Below are positions 41,125-49,339 of a DNA stretch of 53,708 bases, one piece after another. The notes under the pieces were generated by a model. That model saw only the letters and a list, made by a program, of their open reading frames with translations, had not been told where the DNA came from and did no database searches. The translations under genes and the position numbers were made by a program. Numbering within the stretch: position 1 is the stretch's first letter; the number at the start of each line of letters is the position of its first letter. The stretch spans positions 1 through 53,708 of the forward strand of contig CANQDT010000015.1 of NCBI GenBank assembly GCA_947593735.1, given 5' to 3'. The stretch is from an uncultured Lachnospiraceae bacterium. GTDB lineage: Bacteria; Bacillota; Clostridia; Lachnospirales; Lachnospiraceae.

Positions 41125-42204
41125 ATGGAGATGATCTTATTGGGGATATTGGTCGGAGCCGTCGCCATATTGGCAGGTATTCTGATCTACGGGCAGAGGA
41201 AAAAACCGGATCCGGACGGACAGTGGAACCTGCTTCTGGAAGCGATCACGGCGCGTCAGAGTGAGCTGCGGCAGGAGATCAACGCCAATACGCAGGAATC
41301 GCTGCGGACGCTCGGGGAACTTCTGAGCAGGCAGCAGGACCAGATGTATGTGCGGCAGGAGGAACGCCTGAAAACATTTACTCTGGAAAATAATGAAAAA
41401 ATGGAACAGATCTACAAAGGGCTTGGAGAAATGCGTGCCCTGGCGGACGGAGTCGGGGATCTGAAAAAAGTCCTTTCCAATGTAAAGACAAGGGGAATTC
41501 TTGGGGAAGTGCAGCTGGGCGCCATATTGAGCGAGATCCTTTCTCCGGATCAGTATGAGACGAATATCGCCACCAGGAAGAACAGCACCGCCGTTGTCGA
41601 ATATGCGATCAAGCTGCCGACCGAGGACGGGACTTCCGTCCTTCTCCCGATCGATTCCAAATTTCCGGGAGATACCTACCGGACGCTGCAGGAAGCCTAT
41701 GAATCCGGGGACAGCGCGGCGATCGATCAGGCGGTGAAAGCGCTGCAAAATAATATGAAGCTGGAAGCGAAGAAAATACGGGACAAGTATATCGATCCCC
41801 CGAATACAACGGAATTTGCGATCATGTTCCTTCCCTTTGAGGGATTGTACGCGGAGGTGGTCAACCGCGGGATGATCGAGGAACTGCAGAACCGGTACAA
41901 GGTCAATATCGCGGGACCGAGCACGATGGCGGCGCTGTTAAACAGCATCCAGCTGAGTTTCCGCACCTTTGCGATCCGGAAACGGAGCAACCAGGTATGG
42001 GCGCTGCTCGAATCGACCCGGACAGAATTTGGCAAGTTTAACGAGGTGCTTGAAACCGCCCAGAAACGGATCGAGCAGACCAGCAGGGAACTGGATTCCC
42101 TGATCGGCGTCCGGAGCCGCCAGATCTACCGGAACCTGGAGCGGGCAAGCCGGATCGGCGACGACTGGAACGGGGAAGAACCGCTTGCGGAAAATGAGGA
42201 TTAG
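41125..42204 (+). CDS. rmuC: RmuC-family DNA recombination protein
   Basis: A 359-residue protein: N-terminal membrane helix (ILLGILVGAVAILAGILIYG), coiled coil (about 40-115), then the RmuC nuclease-like core (TRGILGEVQLGAILSEILSP; LPIDSKFPGDTYRTL; IMFLPFEGLYAEVV; GPSTMAALLNSIQL). It limits inversions or degrades DNA in other bacteria; the activity here is inferred. ATG 41125 has AGGAG 11 bases ahead; the upstream TTG at 41071 would overlap ispE. Confidence 0.9.
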   Translation: MEMILLGILVGAVAILAGILIYGQRKKPDPDGQWNLLLEAITARQSELRQEINANTQESLRTLGELLSRQQDQMYVRQEERLKTFTLENNEKMEQIYKGLGEMRALADGVGDLKKVLSNVKTRGILGEVQLGAILSEILSPDQYETNIATRKNSTAVVEYAIKLPTEDGTSVLLPIDSKFPGDTYRTLQEAYESGDSAAIDQAVKALQNNMKLEAKKIRDKYIDPPNTTEFAIMFLPFEGLYAEVVNRGMIEELQNRYKVNIAGPSTMAALLNSIQLSFRTFAIRKRSNQVWALLESTRTEFGKFNEVLETAQKRIEQTSRELDSLIGVRSRQIYRNLERASRIGDDWNGEEPLAENED

Positions 42205-42247
42205 GGGTATAATTTTCAAAACGAAAAAGAACTGTGAGGATACGCGC

Positions 42248-42883
42248 ATGACAGAAGAAATAAAAAATCAGGAAGAAAGCACCGAAGTACAGGGCGGGGC
42301 GTTCCCTGCCGGGGAGGGAACGCAGGAGCCGGAGAAAGAGCCGATCAACTGGCGGAAAGAGATCCTGGGATGGGTCATTTATTTTGTCTGCCTGTTCGGC
42401 GGGATTTATGTCCTGGTTCATTATGTAGGAGTAATGGTCCAGGTCGATGGAGATTCCATGGTCGACAATCTGCATGATAACGACCGGCTTGTGATGGACA
42501 AGCTATCGTATCGCTTCCACGACCCGGAGCGGTTCGATATTGTCGTCTTCCCAAGCCCGATCGCCGAGAATGAACAGTATATCAAACGGATCATCGGACT
42601 GCCCGGCGAGACGATCCAGATCAAAGAAAACGGCGACATCTATATTGACGGAAAGGTGCTGGAGGAAGATTTCGGTTATGAACGGATCCTTGACCCGGGA
42701 ATGGCGGCGGAGCCGATCACGCTCGGAGCCGATGAATATTTCTGTATGGGAGACAACCGGAATGTCAGCCTGGACAGCCGCGAGATCGGACCGATCGACG
42801 GGAATCAGTTTATGGGCAGGACGTTTTTCCGCGTCTGGCCGCTGAACGATATCGGTTTTCTGGATACCGAGGTGGGAGACTGA
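42248..42883 (+). CDS. lepB: Signal peptidase I
   Basis: A 211-residue type I signal peptidase. A cytoplasmic acidic N-terminus of about 40 residues precedes one helix (ILGWVIYFVCLFGGIYVLVH), then box B QVDGDSMVDNLHDND with the catalytic Ser, box D QYIKRIIGLPGETI with the catalytic Lys, and box E GDNRNVSLDSREIG. It removes signal peptides outside the membrane. ATG 42248 follows GAGGA. Confidence 0.95.
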   Translation: MTEEIKNQEESTEVQGGAFPAGEGTQEPEKEPINWRKEILGWVIYFVCLFGGIYVLVHYVGVMVQVDGDSMVDNLHDNDRLVMDKLSYRFHDPERFDIVVFPSPIAENEQYIKRIIGLPGETIQIKENGDIYIDGKVLEEDFGYERILDPGMAAEPITLGADEYFCMGDNRNVSLDSREIGPIDGNQFMGRTFFRVWPLNDIGFLDTEVGD

Positions 42884-42953
42884 GACAAAAACACGGAAAG
42901 CAGCCGCAGGAAGAAGAAAGAACGATTAAAAAAAGAATTGGAGAAAACAGGAA

Positions 42954-45089
42954 ATGATCGATCAAAAAACAGGAGAACCTTATATCAATGTCTGGTTCGG
43001 AAATTTTTTCCGCCCCGCCTATGACGGGGAGGCGTTTATCGACGAGGCGGTCCCGCTTCTGAAATCCCTTGGGTTTAATAGCGTGATGCTTGATACCAAG
43101 GCATGGGAAGACTTCCGGGAACGCTTTGCGGGCGGAGAGGCAAGCACCTACGTGCGCACGCAGGAATATATGCAGAAACGGATTTTACAGGAGGGAATGA
43201 CATACAATCATCTCGCCCTGTATCTCAATGCGGATAATCTGTATCCGAACATCCGGTTCAGCCCGCCGATCTACGGGGAATCCATAACCAATCCGGACGG
43301 CACGGATGGAAAGTGGTATAAATACTGGTCGGACAAAGCGATGGATTCCATGGTGGAGCATGTCCGCGGCGTATATCGGCAGTACGGGGACGGCTTTACC
43401 CGCTGTCGGACAAAAAACGGCGATACGGTCGAAGTGATGTGTACGATGTGGGATCCGATCGTGGCGCCGAGCTTTGACAGCGAGGGAAAACAGAGATATC
43501 TGGAATGGCTGAAACGGAAATATCCGGATCTTGCGTCCCTGAACGCGGCTTATCATACGGATTTCGAGGACTTTTCCGCGATCCGAATGGAAGATTGCTG
43601 GTATACAACCGCTTACGCGGAGAAGATTGCGGAACAGGGGGCATTTCGCGCCGATCATCCGGCGATCCGTATGTGGGCGGATAATATGATGTGGAAACGG
43701 GATGAACTCTGCCAGTATTTCCACACGATGCAGAAACGGCTGAAGGACGAGGCAAGCCCTTCGATCTTCACCTGCCCCGACATGACGCAGTGGAGCTATT
43801 TTCTGAATGTCGGCGAAGTGGACGCGGGCGCGCTGGAACGAGTCGGATTCAGCGATCTGTGGGATACGGCGAACCGGGGCATTGATATTTACCGGCTGGC
43901 GAAGGATGTGGACTGCGCGCATTTTATTACGGTCCCGGTCACTCCATATGGGGATCCGGACGCGTATGTTACTTCCTGCCAGCACAGTATGATGCGCGCG
44001 ATGAATGAAGGGCGCGACCTGATCGGGGGCGTATACTGGGGACGGTTCCTTTATCAGGATATCTACGCGTTCCTCACGCCGTGCGAGATCATCGGCAGTA
44101 TGGTCGGAGCGGGCGTCGACGGATATACGTCTTATGGAATGTGCGGGCTGGACGACGGCGGCGTGCTGCACCGTATGCCGGCGGGCTTCCAGGAATCGCT
44201 TCGGACCGGAAACGAATGGGCAAAAAAAGTAATCCCGATGATTCATGGAAAACGGAAGAAACAGGCGGCGATCCTGTTCCCGTCCGCGATGGCGCTCCTG
44301 GAACCGATGAGCGTCGCCGGAAACACGGAACGGAGATATGACCTGCTCGGATATTATAAGATCTGCTGTGATTATGGATATATGGCGGATGTGATCGACG
44401 TGGAGATGGTTGCCGACGGCAGGCTCGATGCATACGAGGCGCTGATCATACCGGAGAACGACTGTTATGAGCTGGACATCCATGAGCGGGCGGAACAGGC
44501 ACTCCGGAAATGGGTGATGGACGGAGGTGTTGTGCTGTCTTCGCCCGACGACCAGCTTTGCGCGCGCGTGTTCGGCACCCGCGGCGTCCCATACGACGGG
44601 AACACGTCCATATGGTACGGCGAGGGCGGACTGCCGCAGAGCGACCGGTTCCAGATGTTTGAACAGGGCGAATGTGTGGCGCGCTATTGCGAAGACGCCG
44701 GGGCGGGCGTGCAGGATTCTGACCCGAAATCGGTCGTCAGGCAGGCGTTTGGGCGCGGAATGGTATATTCGTTTGGATTTGCATATGGATATTCCTATTG
44801 CGCGAAGATCGACCCGCATGTCCCTCATTCGCAGAAAAATAACGAATTGTACCCGATCCCGATGATGAAACGGAATATCGTCGACGATATTTTCCGGTCG
44901 ATCGGAATGGAGAAAAGCCCGGTATGCGGAAAGAATATAGAAACCGCGGTATTTGAAGACGGGATCGTCGTTATCAATCACAGCTCGGTTCCGACGCGGA
45001 TCGACCTAGAGGGAGAAAAACTGTTCCAGTATGAGATCGACGGTCATATGCTCCTTCCGCGGAGCGCGGTCTATATCAAAACAGCCTGA
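42954..45089 (+). CDS. GH42-like glycoside hydrolase
   Basis: A 711-residue cytoplasmic protein (no signal peptide) laid out like the GH42 beta-galactosidases: a TIM barrel to about 385 (LKSLGFNSVMLDTKAWEDF; YLEWLKRKYPDLASLNAAYH; DLIGGVYWGRFLYQDIYAF), a flavodoxin-like trimerisation domain at about 430-600 (KQAAILFPSAMALLEPMSVA; ALIIPENDCYELD), and a small C-terminal beta domain. Divergence from typical GH42 prevents me from naming the catalytic glutamates or the sugar. It stands alone, between lepB and a terminator. ATG 42954 is weakly preceded by AGGAAATG. Confidence 0.7.
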   Translation: MIDQKTGEPYINVWFGNFFRPAYDGEAFIDEAVPLLKSLGFNSVMLDTKAWEDFRERFAGGEASTYVRTQEYMQKRILQEGMTYNHLALYLNADNLYPNIRFSPPIYGESITNPDGTDGKWYKYWSDKAMDSMVEHVRGVYRQYGDGFTRCRTKNGDTVEVMCTMWDPIVAPSFDSEGKQRYLEWLKRKYPDLASLNAAYHTDFEDFSAIRMEDCWYTTAYAEKIAEQGAFRADHPAIRMWADNMMWKRDELCQYFHTMQKRLKDEASPSIFTCPDMTQWSYFLNVGEVDAGALERVGFSDLWDTANRGIDIYRLAKDVDCAHFITVPVTPYGDPDAYVTSCQHSMMRAMNEGRDLIGGVYWGRFLYQDIYAFLTPCEIIGSMVGAGVDGYTSYGMCGLDDGGVLHRMPAGFQESLRTGNEWAKKVIPMIHGKRKKQAAILFPSAMALLEPMSVAGNTERRYDLLGYYKICCDYGYMADVIDVEMVADGRLDAYEALIIPENDCYELDIHERAEQALRKWVMDGGVVLSSPDDQLCARVFGTRGVPYDGNTSIWYGEGGLPQSDRFQMFEQGECVARYCEDAGAGVQDSDPKSVVRQAFGRGMVYSFGFAYGYSYCAKIDPHVPHSQKNNELYPIPMMKRNIVDDIFRSIGMEKSPVCGKNIETAVFEDGIVVINHSSVPTRIDLEGEKLFQYEIDGHMLLPRSAVYIKTA

Positions 45090-45251
45090 AAGGGCGCAGG
45101 GACCGCCGGATGAGATCCGGCGCCGCGCGATTTACATGAAAGGCATTGATTACAGTTATTACTACGAGGAATATACAGCCTTCCGGACGGAAGAACTGTA
45201 AAAGAAGCAGGATTGCATTTCTTCAAATGTGGGGATGATATGGAACAGAAT

Positions 45252-45290
45252 ATAAGCAGGGTAAGTACGGACTACCCTGCTTATTTTTTG
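45252..45290 (+). terminator. Strong intrinsic terminator
   Basis: ATAAGCAGGGTA (45252-45263) pairs with TACCCTGCTTAT (45273-45284), then T6. It lies 163 bp after the glycosidase stop. The 45090-45251 gap has another small hairpin (CCGCCGGAT/ATCCGGCG near 45103) and only a 21-codon frame without a ribosome-binding site. Confidence 0.85.
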
Positions 45291-45381
45291 TGCCAGAATA
45301 CAGGCGGCAGCCCCTGCCCTGTCGGATAAAATTGCTTTCAATTTGAAAAGAAGTCATTTTTTGCAATAATTTTATTGCATT

Positions 45382-45417
45382 TTGACATGACAGGCTCGGG
45401 GGGGGGTATGGTAAAAT
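45382..45417 (+). promoter_or_regulatory. Promoter-like region with G9 tract, cassette 1
   Basis: TTGACA (45382-45387) is followed by a run of nine G (45398-45406), TATGGT (45407-45412) and TAAAAT (45412-45417). Spacing to TATGGT is 19 bp and to TAAAAT 24 bp. Because the G run is between the elements, a change in its length changes the spacing. The region shares sequence with that at 47172-47202. Confidence 0.5.
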
Positions 45418-45501
45418 AGATAACAAAATAGAGGGATACCCCGGATAATTTAGTGATATTGACCGGAATGTCCTGATTGAATGAAAAAGGAGGAAAGAAA
45501 G

Positions 45502-46830
45502 ATGAGATGTATCAGGAAGAAAGTAGCTGTCTTTGGGTTGGCGGCTGCTTTAGCGATTCCCATGATGGGGATCAGCGCGTCGGCGCAGATGAAATCGGAT
45601 GTGATCACAGTCAAGGAAGCTGCTGTTCAGAAAGATTGGGGCACCAGAGATATGTTTGATAAAGACAGCGGGAAACATGTCTATGCTGCAACAAATGGAA
45701 ATGGCTCTATTGCCTATCTTGGCGATTATGATCTGGCTGCGGTCAGTTCGATTGACGTTGTCGCTTCGATTAATCAAGATAGTAAAAGCAAAAACTGTGG
45801 AGTTAAATTCACGTATGAACCGATTTTGGAAGATGAAATCGTGGATGGAGATTATTTGGGATCAAAGCATGTGGATATACGGAGCAGCGGAAAGACCTTT
45901 ATCAACATTATCGGTCAGACCAGTGTTTCCCAGGCAATAAAGGACAAAGTAGGAAAGACGGGGAATGATGATTATATTGGCGCAAAATATACAGTGACCG
46001 GAAATACGGTTACTGTAGACGAGGAAGCGTTTCAAGCTCAATTCGATGCGGATTCTTCTGCGACAACGAATACAGAAAACGCGCAATCCAGCTCCTCATT
46101 GGCAGATAAGGCAAATCTGGGAAAAGTACATTTGTTCGTATATGGAACAGCGCAAGGCGGAAGGGTATGCATCGACACGATCACCATTCATTATGAGGCG
46201 CCGGACACATATAATTTGACAATCGACGGACAGGCATATAATGAAATTGAATATAATTCCAAAGTAACGGTAACGGCTCCGGAGAAGAAAGGTGAACAGG
46301 TGTTCAGCCATTGGACGAAAAATGGGGAACCGATCAGCTATGACCGGAGTTATGAGTTCTATGCGAGCGGAAATGACACGATCGAAGCGGTTTACGCGGA
46401 TACCGCGCCGGAGGCAAAGGCTTGCTATTATATCTCCTGGAAGCAGGAAGGAGATGATTTGATTTTTATCGCGGAATGTAATTTCCCTGCCGGAGTTAGC
46501 GACGGGAGAGTGATCATCGCTCCAAACGCGGATCCAAAAGGAGAAGCTCTAAAGAGTCCTTTCAGTAATACGGATTCTGGGGAAAAATTATCCGGAACCA
46601 ATCAATATCGCGTAAAGCTGGGCTCCATCAGTCAGTTTGATGCGGAGAAGTTTGATGAATGCCGGATAAAATTTGAAGGGATGTACTCTAATAAATCGAA
46701 GATTGCATTTGACAAAAACAAACCGACGGGTATGTATTTCTGGTTCACTGAACCGAACAACGGCAATGACAATCATCTGAAAATTGATACAGGCAATGTA
46801 ACGCCTGGATTCAAAGCGACAACATTTTAG
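45502..46830 (+). CDS. Secreted modular protein, cassette 1
   Basis: A 442-residue exported protein. Signal peptide at 1-30 (VAVFGLAAALAIPMMGISAS then AQ). A first domain of about 190 residues (DYDLAAVSSIDVVASINQDS; ...VHLFVYGTAQGGRVCIDTIT) looks like a beta-sandwich, possibly carbohydrate-binding. Next comes an InlB/Flg_new-like repeat (IDGQAYNEIEYNSKVTVTAP; FSHWTKNGEPISYDRSYEFY; EAVYAD). The C-terminal module of about 115 residues starts CYYISWKQEGDDLIFIAECN and ends KATTF. The repeat and the C-terminal module recur in the protein at 47277. ATG 45502 is preferred: AAGGAGG lies 8 bases ahead. The gene seems AT-richer than its neighbours. Unknown function. Confidence 0.75.
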   Translation: MRCIRKKVAVFGLAAALAIPMMGISASAQMKSDVITVKEAAVQKDWGTRDMFDKDSGKHVYAATNGNGSIAYLGDYDLAAVSSIDVVASINQDSKSKNCGVKFTYEPILEDEIVDGDYLGSKHVDIRSSGKTFINIIGQTSVSQAIKDKVGKTGNDDYIGAKYTVTGNTVTVDEEAFQAQFDADSSATTNTENAQSSSSLADKANLGKVHLFVYGTAQGGRVCIDTITIHYEAPDTYNLTIDGQAYNEIEYNSKVTVTAPEKKGEQVFSHWTKNGEPISYDRSYEFYASGNDTIEAVYADTAPEAKACYYISWKQEGDDLIFIAECNFPAGVSDGRVIIAPNADPKGEALKSPFSNTDSGEKLSGTNQYRVKLGSISQFDAEKFDECRIKFEGMYSNKSKIAFDKNKPTGMYFWFTEPNNGNDNHLKIDTGNVTPGFKATTF

Positions 46831-46857
46831 CCTGGAAGATGGAAGGAGTTGAATAAA

Positions 46858-47034
46858 ATGAAAAAAGAGTATGTGACGCCAGATATGCAGATCGAAGGAT
46901 TTCTGGCAGAAGAAATGATCACGGCAAGTGGAACCGGCGCGCCGGAGGAGTCTGTTGTAGTAAACTCTCAGTCGCCTGTCGAGGGATTGGGTATGACGGA
47001 TGTCACCTATGAGAAATTTTTCTCCGGTGAATGA
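46858..47034 (+). CDS. Small peptide (58 aa), cassette 1
   Basis: A 58-residue product: MKKEYVTPDMQIEGFLAEEM, then ITASGTGAPEESVVV and an acidic C-terminus ending YEKFFSGE. It starts 27 nt after the secreted protein and has GGAAGGAG as ribosome-binding site. A peptide of the same plan (start MKK.Y..P.MQ, middle AEE..TAS, end Y..FF) follows the second secreted protein at 48546. There is no signal peptide, membrane helix or cysteine. It resembles widespread short Clostridia/Bacteroidetes proteins that begin MKK.Y..P.ME, whose role I do not know. Confidence 0.75.
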   Translation: MKKEYVTPDMQIEGFLAEEMITASGTGAPEESVVVNSQSPVEGLGMTDVTYEKFFSGE

Positions 47035-47079
47035 TGAATAAATCCCGTGAGTAAAAGAAAATAGATTGATAAGATCATG

Positions 47080-47136
47080 AAAACCGACTTTCAATATGGG
47101 TAAGCCCAGCTTGCCTGTTTTGGAAGTCGGTTTTTG
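47080..47136 (+). terminator. Terminator after cassette 1
   Basis: AAAACCGACTT (47080-47090) pairs with AAGTCGGTTTT (47124-47134), with an inner GGG-taag-CCC, followed by T5. The two cassettes are therefore separate transcripts. Confidence 0.85.
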
Positions 47137-47171
47137 TGTTGCGGATCAAGTCGTGATTTGCAAACATTTTG

Positions 47172-47202
47172 TTATATTTTGGTATTGCCGGGGGGGTAAA
47201 AT
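47172..47202 (+). promoter_or_regulatory. Promoter-like region with G7 tract, cassette 2
   Basis: TTATAT (47172-47177), then a run of seven G (47190-47196), then TAAAAT (47197-47202): a spacer of 19 bp. The sequence GGTAAAAT followed by GATAA is shared with cassette 1. Core elements are less certain than the G run itself. Confidence 0.45.
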
Positions 47203-47276
47203 GTGATAAAGTAAATTCTAGGGAAAGAAATGGGTTGCTAACATTTTCAATATCGCTACAAGAAAGGAGAAGGAAG

Positions 47277-48521
47277 ATGAAAAGATATTGGAAAAAAGTA
47301 GCTGCCCTTGCTGCCGTGGCAGCATTGATGGTTCCCGCTATGGGCATGAAAGCGTCGGCGGAATCGTCAAAAATCAACGCGGAAAAAATGGGAAAGGTGC
47401 GGTATTCCTCCAGTGATTGGGCGATCAGCACTGCGAACCACAACAGCGACACCAATTATGATGGGACGGGGTTACTGGAGTACAAGCAAAGCGGAGGAAC
47501 GCCAACGAGCAATGTCATTATGCCGGCGACCTATTTTAATCTGGATGGGTTATTGCCCGGCAGGCAGATTTTCAAAGCGACGATCCACCTAAAGGCGTCG
47601 GTGTCGACGAACGGCGGTTCGGTCGATCTGTATTCGGTCCCGGTCAATACGGACTGGACGAATGCGGGCGGATTCGCGGGATATGAGTCAAAGCACGATA
47701 CGCCGCTTCTGAAAGTCATCAAGGGAGAGACGGAGCCGATCGCGACGGGAGCGACCGTCACTTCCGCGGATGGAACGGACTTCGACGTGACCGATCAGAT
47801 GAAAGAGCTGGTCGCGCAGGGAGAAGGATATGCCGGATACGCGATCTTCGTATCGAATCGTTCCGCCAATTATAAAGTCACTTTTTCCGAACCGGTGCTG
47901 ACGGTCGAGTATGCGGAAGGTTATCTCATTACGGTCGGCGGACAGGCGTATGAAGCGAATTACAACGACAAGGTTACGCTGAAAGCAGACGAGAAGGATG
48001 AAGAAGGAAAGACCTTCAGCTATTGGACCAAAAACGGAAAGACGATCAGTTATGACCAGACGTATACGTTTTATGTCAGCGGCGGGGACACGATCGAGGC
48101 GGTCTATGAAGATACGCCCGCAGAACCAAAAGGCTGTTATTATATCACCTATCGCAAAGACGAAGACGATCTTGTCATCACGGTAGAATGTAACTTCCCG
48201 GCGGGAACGGCGGATGGACGGATGATCATCGCGCCCGAGGTGATCCCGACCGGAGGAGCCAATTCCATGAAGAAGATCGATAACAGCAACCTGTCTGGAA
48301 ACAATCAATACCGGCTAAAGCTTGGCGGCGTCAGCCAATTTGACGCGTCAAAGTATACAAAGAGCCGCGTGAAATTTGAAGGAATCTATGGCGGCGGAGC
48401 CAAAAAAGCGTGGAGCAGTGGGTTTAATTACTGGTTTGCCGGAGCCGATCATAGTAATTCGACGAATGTTACGATCAATCTCCCGGACGTAGAGCCCGGG
48501 CAGGTGTCCACGACATTCTAG
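47277..48521 (+). CDS. Secreted modular protein, cassette 2
   Basis: A 414-residue exported protein. Signal peptide at about 1-29 (VAALAAVAALMVPAMGMKAS then AE). The N-terminal domain differs from cassette 1: ATYFNLDGLLPGRQIFKATI, SVDLYSVPVNTDWTNAGGFA and DVTDQMKELVAQGEGYAGYA read like a DNRLRE-type beta-sandwich of surface proteins. Then follow the same InlB-like repeat (FSYWTKNGKTISYDQTYTFY; EAVYED) and the same C-terminal module (CYYITYRKDEDDLVITVECN; NQYRLKLGGVSQFDASKY; final STTF). ATG 47277 follows GAGAAGGA. No sortase motif or surface anchor is visible, so release or non-covalent wall binding is likely. Confidence 0.75.
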   Translation: MKRYWKKVAALAAVAALMVPAMGMKASAESSKINAEKMGKVRYSSSDWAISTANHNSDTNYDGTGLLEYKQSGGTPTSNVIMPATYFNLDGLLPGRQIFKATIHLKASVSTNGGSVDLYSVPVNTDWTNAGGFAGYESKHDTPLLKVIKGETEPIATGATVTSADGTDFDVTDQMKELVAQGEGYAGYAIFVSNRSANYKVTFSEPVLTVEYAEGYLITVGGQAYEANYNDKVTLKADEKDEEGKTFSYWTKNGKTISYDQTYTFYVSGGDTIEAVYEDTPAEPKGCYYITYRKDEDDLVITVECNFPAGTADGRMIIAPEVIPTGGANSMKKIDNSNLSGNNQYRLKLGGVSQFDASKYTKSRVKFEGIYGGGAKKAWSSGFNYWFAGADHSNSTNVTINLPDVEPGQVSTTF

Positions 48522-48545
48522 TTTTGCAGATGGGAGGAAAAAGAG

Positions 48546-48707
48546 ATGAAGAAAGTTTATATCATACCGGAGATGCAGGTAGACGCGTTTGCGGCGGAAG
48601 AAGCGGTTACGGCGAGCGCCGCGAACGATTCGGTCATTGTCGAGCCGACCGGCTCGGGAGAGGGAGTCAAGGACGCGGTTTACGATAACTTCTTTACCGT
48701 GCAATGA
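48546..48707 (+). CDS. Small peptide (53 aa), cassette 2
   Basis: Read directly from the sequence: MKKVYIIPEMQVDAFAAEEA, then VTASAANDSVIVEPTGSGEG, then VKDAVYDNFFTVQ. It starts 24 nt after the secreted protein behind GGGAGG. It aligns with the 58-residue peptide of cassette 1 along its length: same start, same TAS after the acidic AEE, same hydrophobic VVV/VIV patch, same closing VxY..FF. Conservation between two cassettes whose large proteins differ at the N-terminus argues that it is a real gene. Confidence 0.75.
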   Translation: MKKVYIIPEMQVDAFAAEEAVTASAANDSVIVEPTGSGEGVKDAVYDNFFTVQ

Positions 48708-48741
48708 CCTCGTGATCCGGTATCCGAAGATAGAAGGATGG

Positions 48742-48772
48742 AGGGCGCTGCTTTACGCGGCGCCCTTCTTTT
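48742..48772 (+). terminator. Terminator after cassette 2
   Basis: AGGGCGC (48742-48748) pairs with GCGCCCT (48760-48766), followed by TCTTTTATT. Confidence 0.75.
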
Positions 48773-48843
48773 ATTCCGGAAAGCCGCGTTTCCCATGAGG
48801 GGGGATGCCTGCGGCGCCCGGCATTTATTATTTTGCAAAAAAA

Positions 48844-48877
48844 CAGAGCTCCGGCTGCTGTTCTTGCCGGAACTCTG
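48844..48877 (-). terminator. Terminator of the SASP gene
   Basis: On the minus strand, CAGAG.TCCGGC and its partner (48877-48866 with 48855-48844) form a stem followed by seven T. Confidence 0.85.
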
Positions 48878-48898
48878 CCTTTTCGCACAGAGGGATGC

Positions 48899-49108
48899 TT
48901 ACCGGGTTGTTGTACCGGACATCTCCTGCTCCTGACGTTCGATCATTTTTTTCACCATATAACCGCCGACACTGCCGTTCTGCGCGGAAGTTAAATCCCC
49001 GTTGTAACCCTGCTTCAACGGTACACCGATCTCCGTCGCGATTTCATACTTAAATTTGTCCAGAGCGCCTTTTGCTTCCGGCACTGCAGTTTTGTTTCTG
49101 CTGCTCAT
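48899..49108 (-). CDS. Alpha/beta-type small acid-soluble spore protein
   Basis: A 69-residue SASP. It has the germination-protease region (FKYEIATEIGVPL) and the DNA-binding C-terminal motif (GYNGDLTSAQNGSVGGYMVK). It coats spore DNA in an A-like form and protects it from UV and heat. ATG at 49106-49108 is behind a purine-rich AAAGCGAGG. A perfect sigma-G promoter was not found; CATTCAAA about 45 bp upstream is a one-mismatch -10 candidate. Confidence 0.95.
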   Translation of the reverse strand: MSSRNKTAVPEAKGALDKFKYEIATEIGVPLKQGYNGDLTSAQNGSVGGYMVKKMIERQEQEMSGTTTR

Positions 49109-49271
49109 GATTAAAAACCTCGCTTTCTTTTTTTGATGATCTATTTGAATGTACCAGAAAGTGACCTGACTTCCTGTTACACTACTATTATTTCCTCAAC
49201 AAAATAGAATACACTAGCAGTTTTTTCAAACTTTTTCAGCTTTTGGAACAAGGCGGAAAAGGCGCTTTTTC

Positions 49272-49300
49272 GTTGACAAATCGGCGAATATGCATTAGAA
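49272..49300 (+). promoter_or_regulatory. Promoter of the amino-acid ABC transporter
   Basis: TTGACA (49272-49277), 17 bp, TAGAAT (49295-49300), 40 bp before the start codon. Confidence 0.8.
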
Positions 49301-49339
49301 TGAATAATCATACACAACAATAATGGGAGGATCATTTTT

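Noticed and set aside
45136-45201. 21-codon frame MKGIDYSYYYEEYTAFRTEE.. after the glycosidase
   Set aside because: There is no ribosome-binding site and it is too short to judge by composition; a conserved homolog would be needed.
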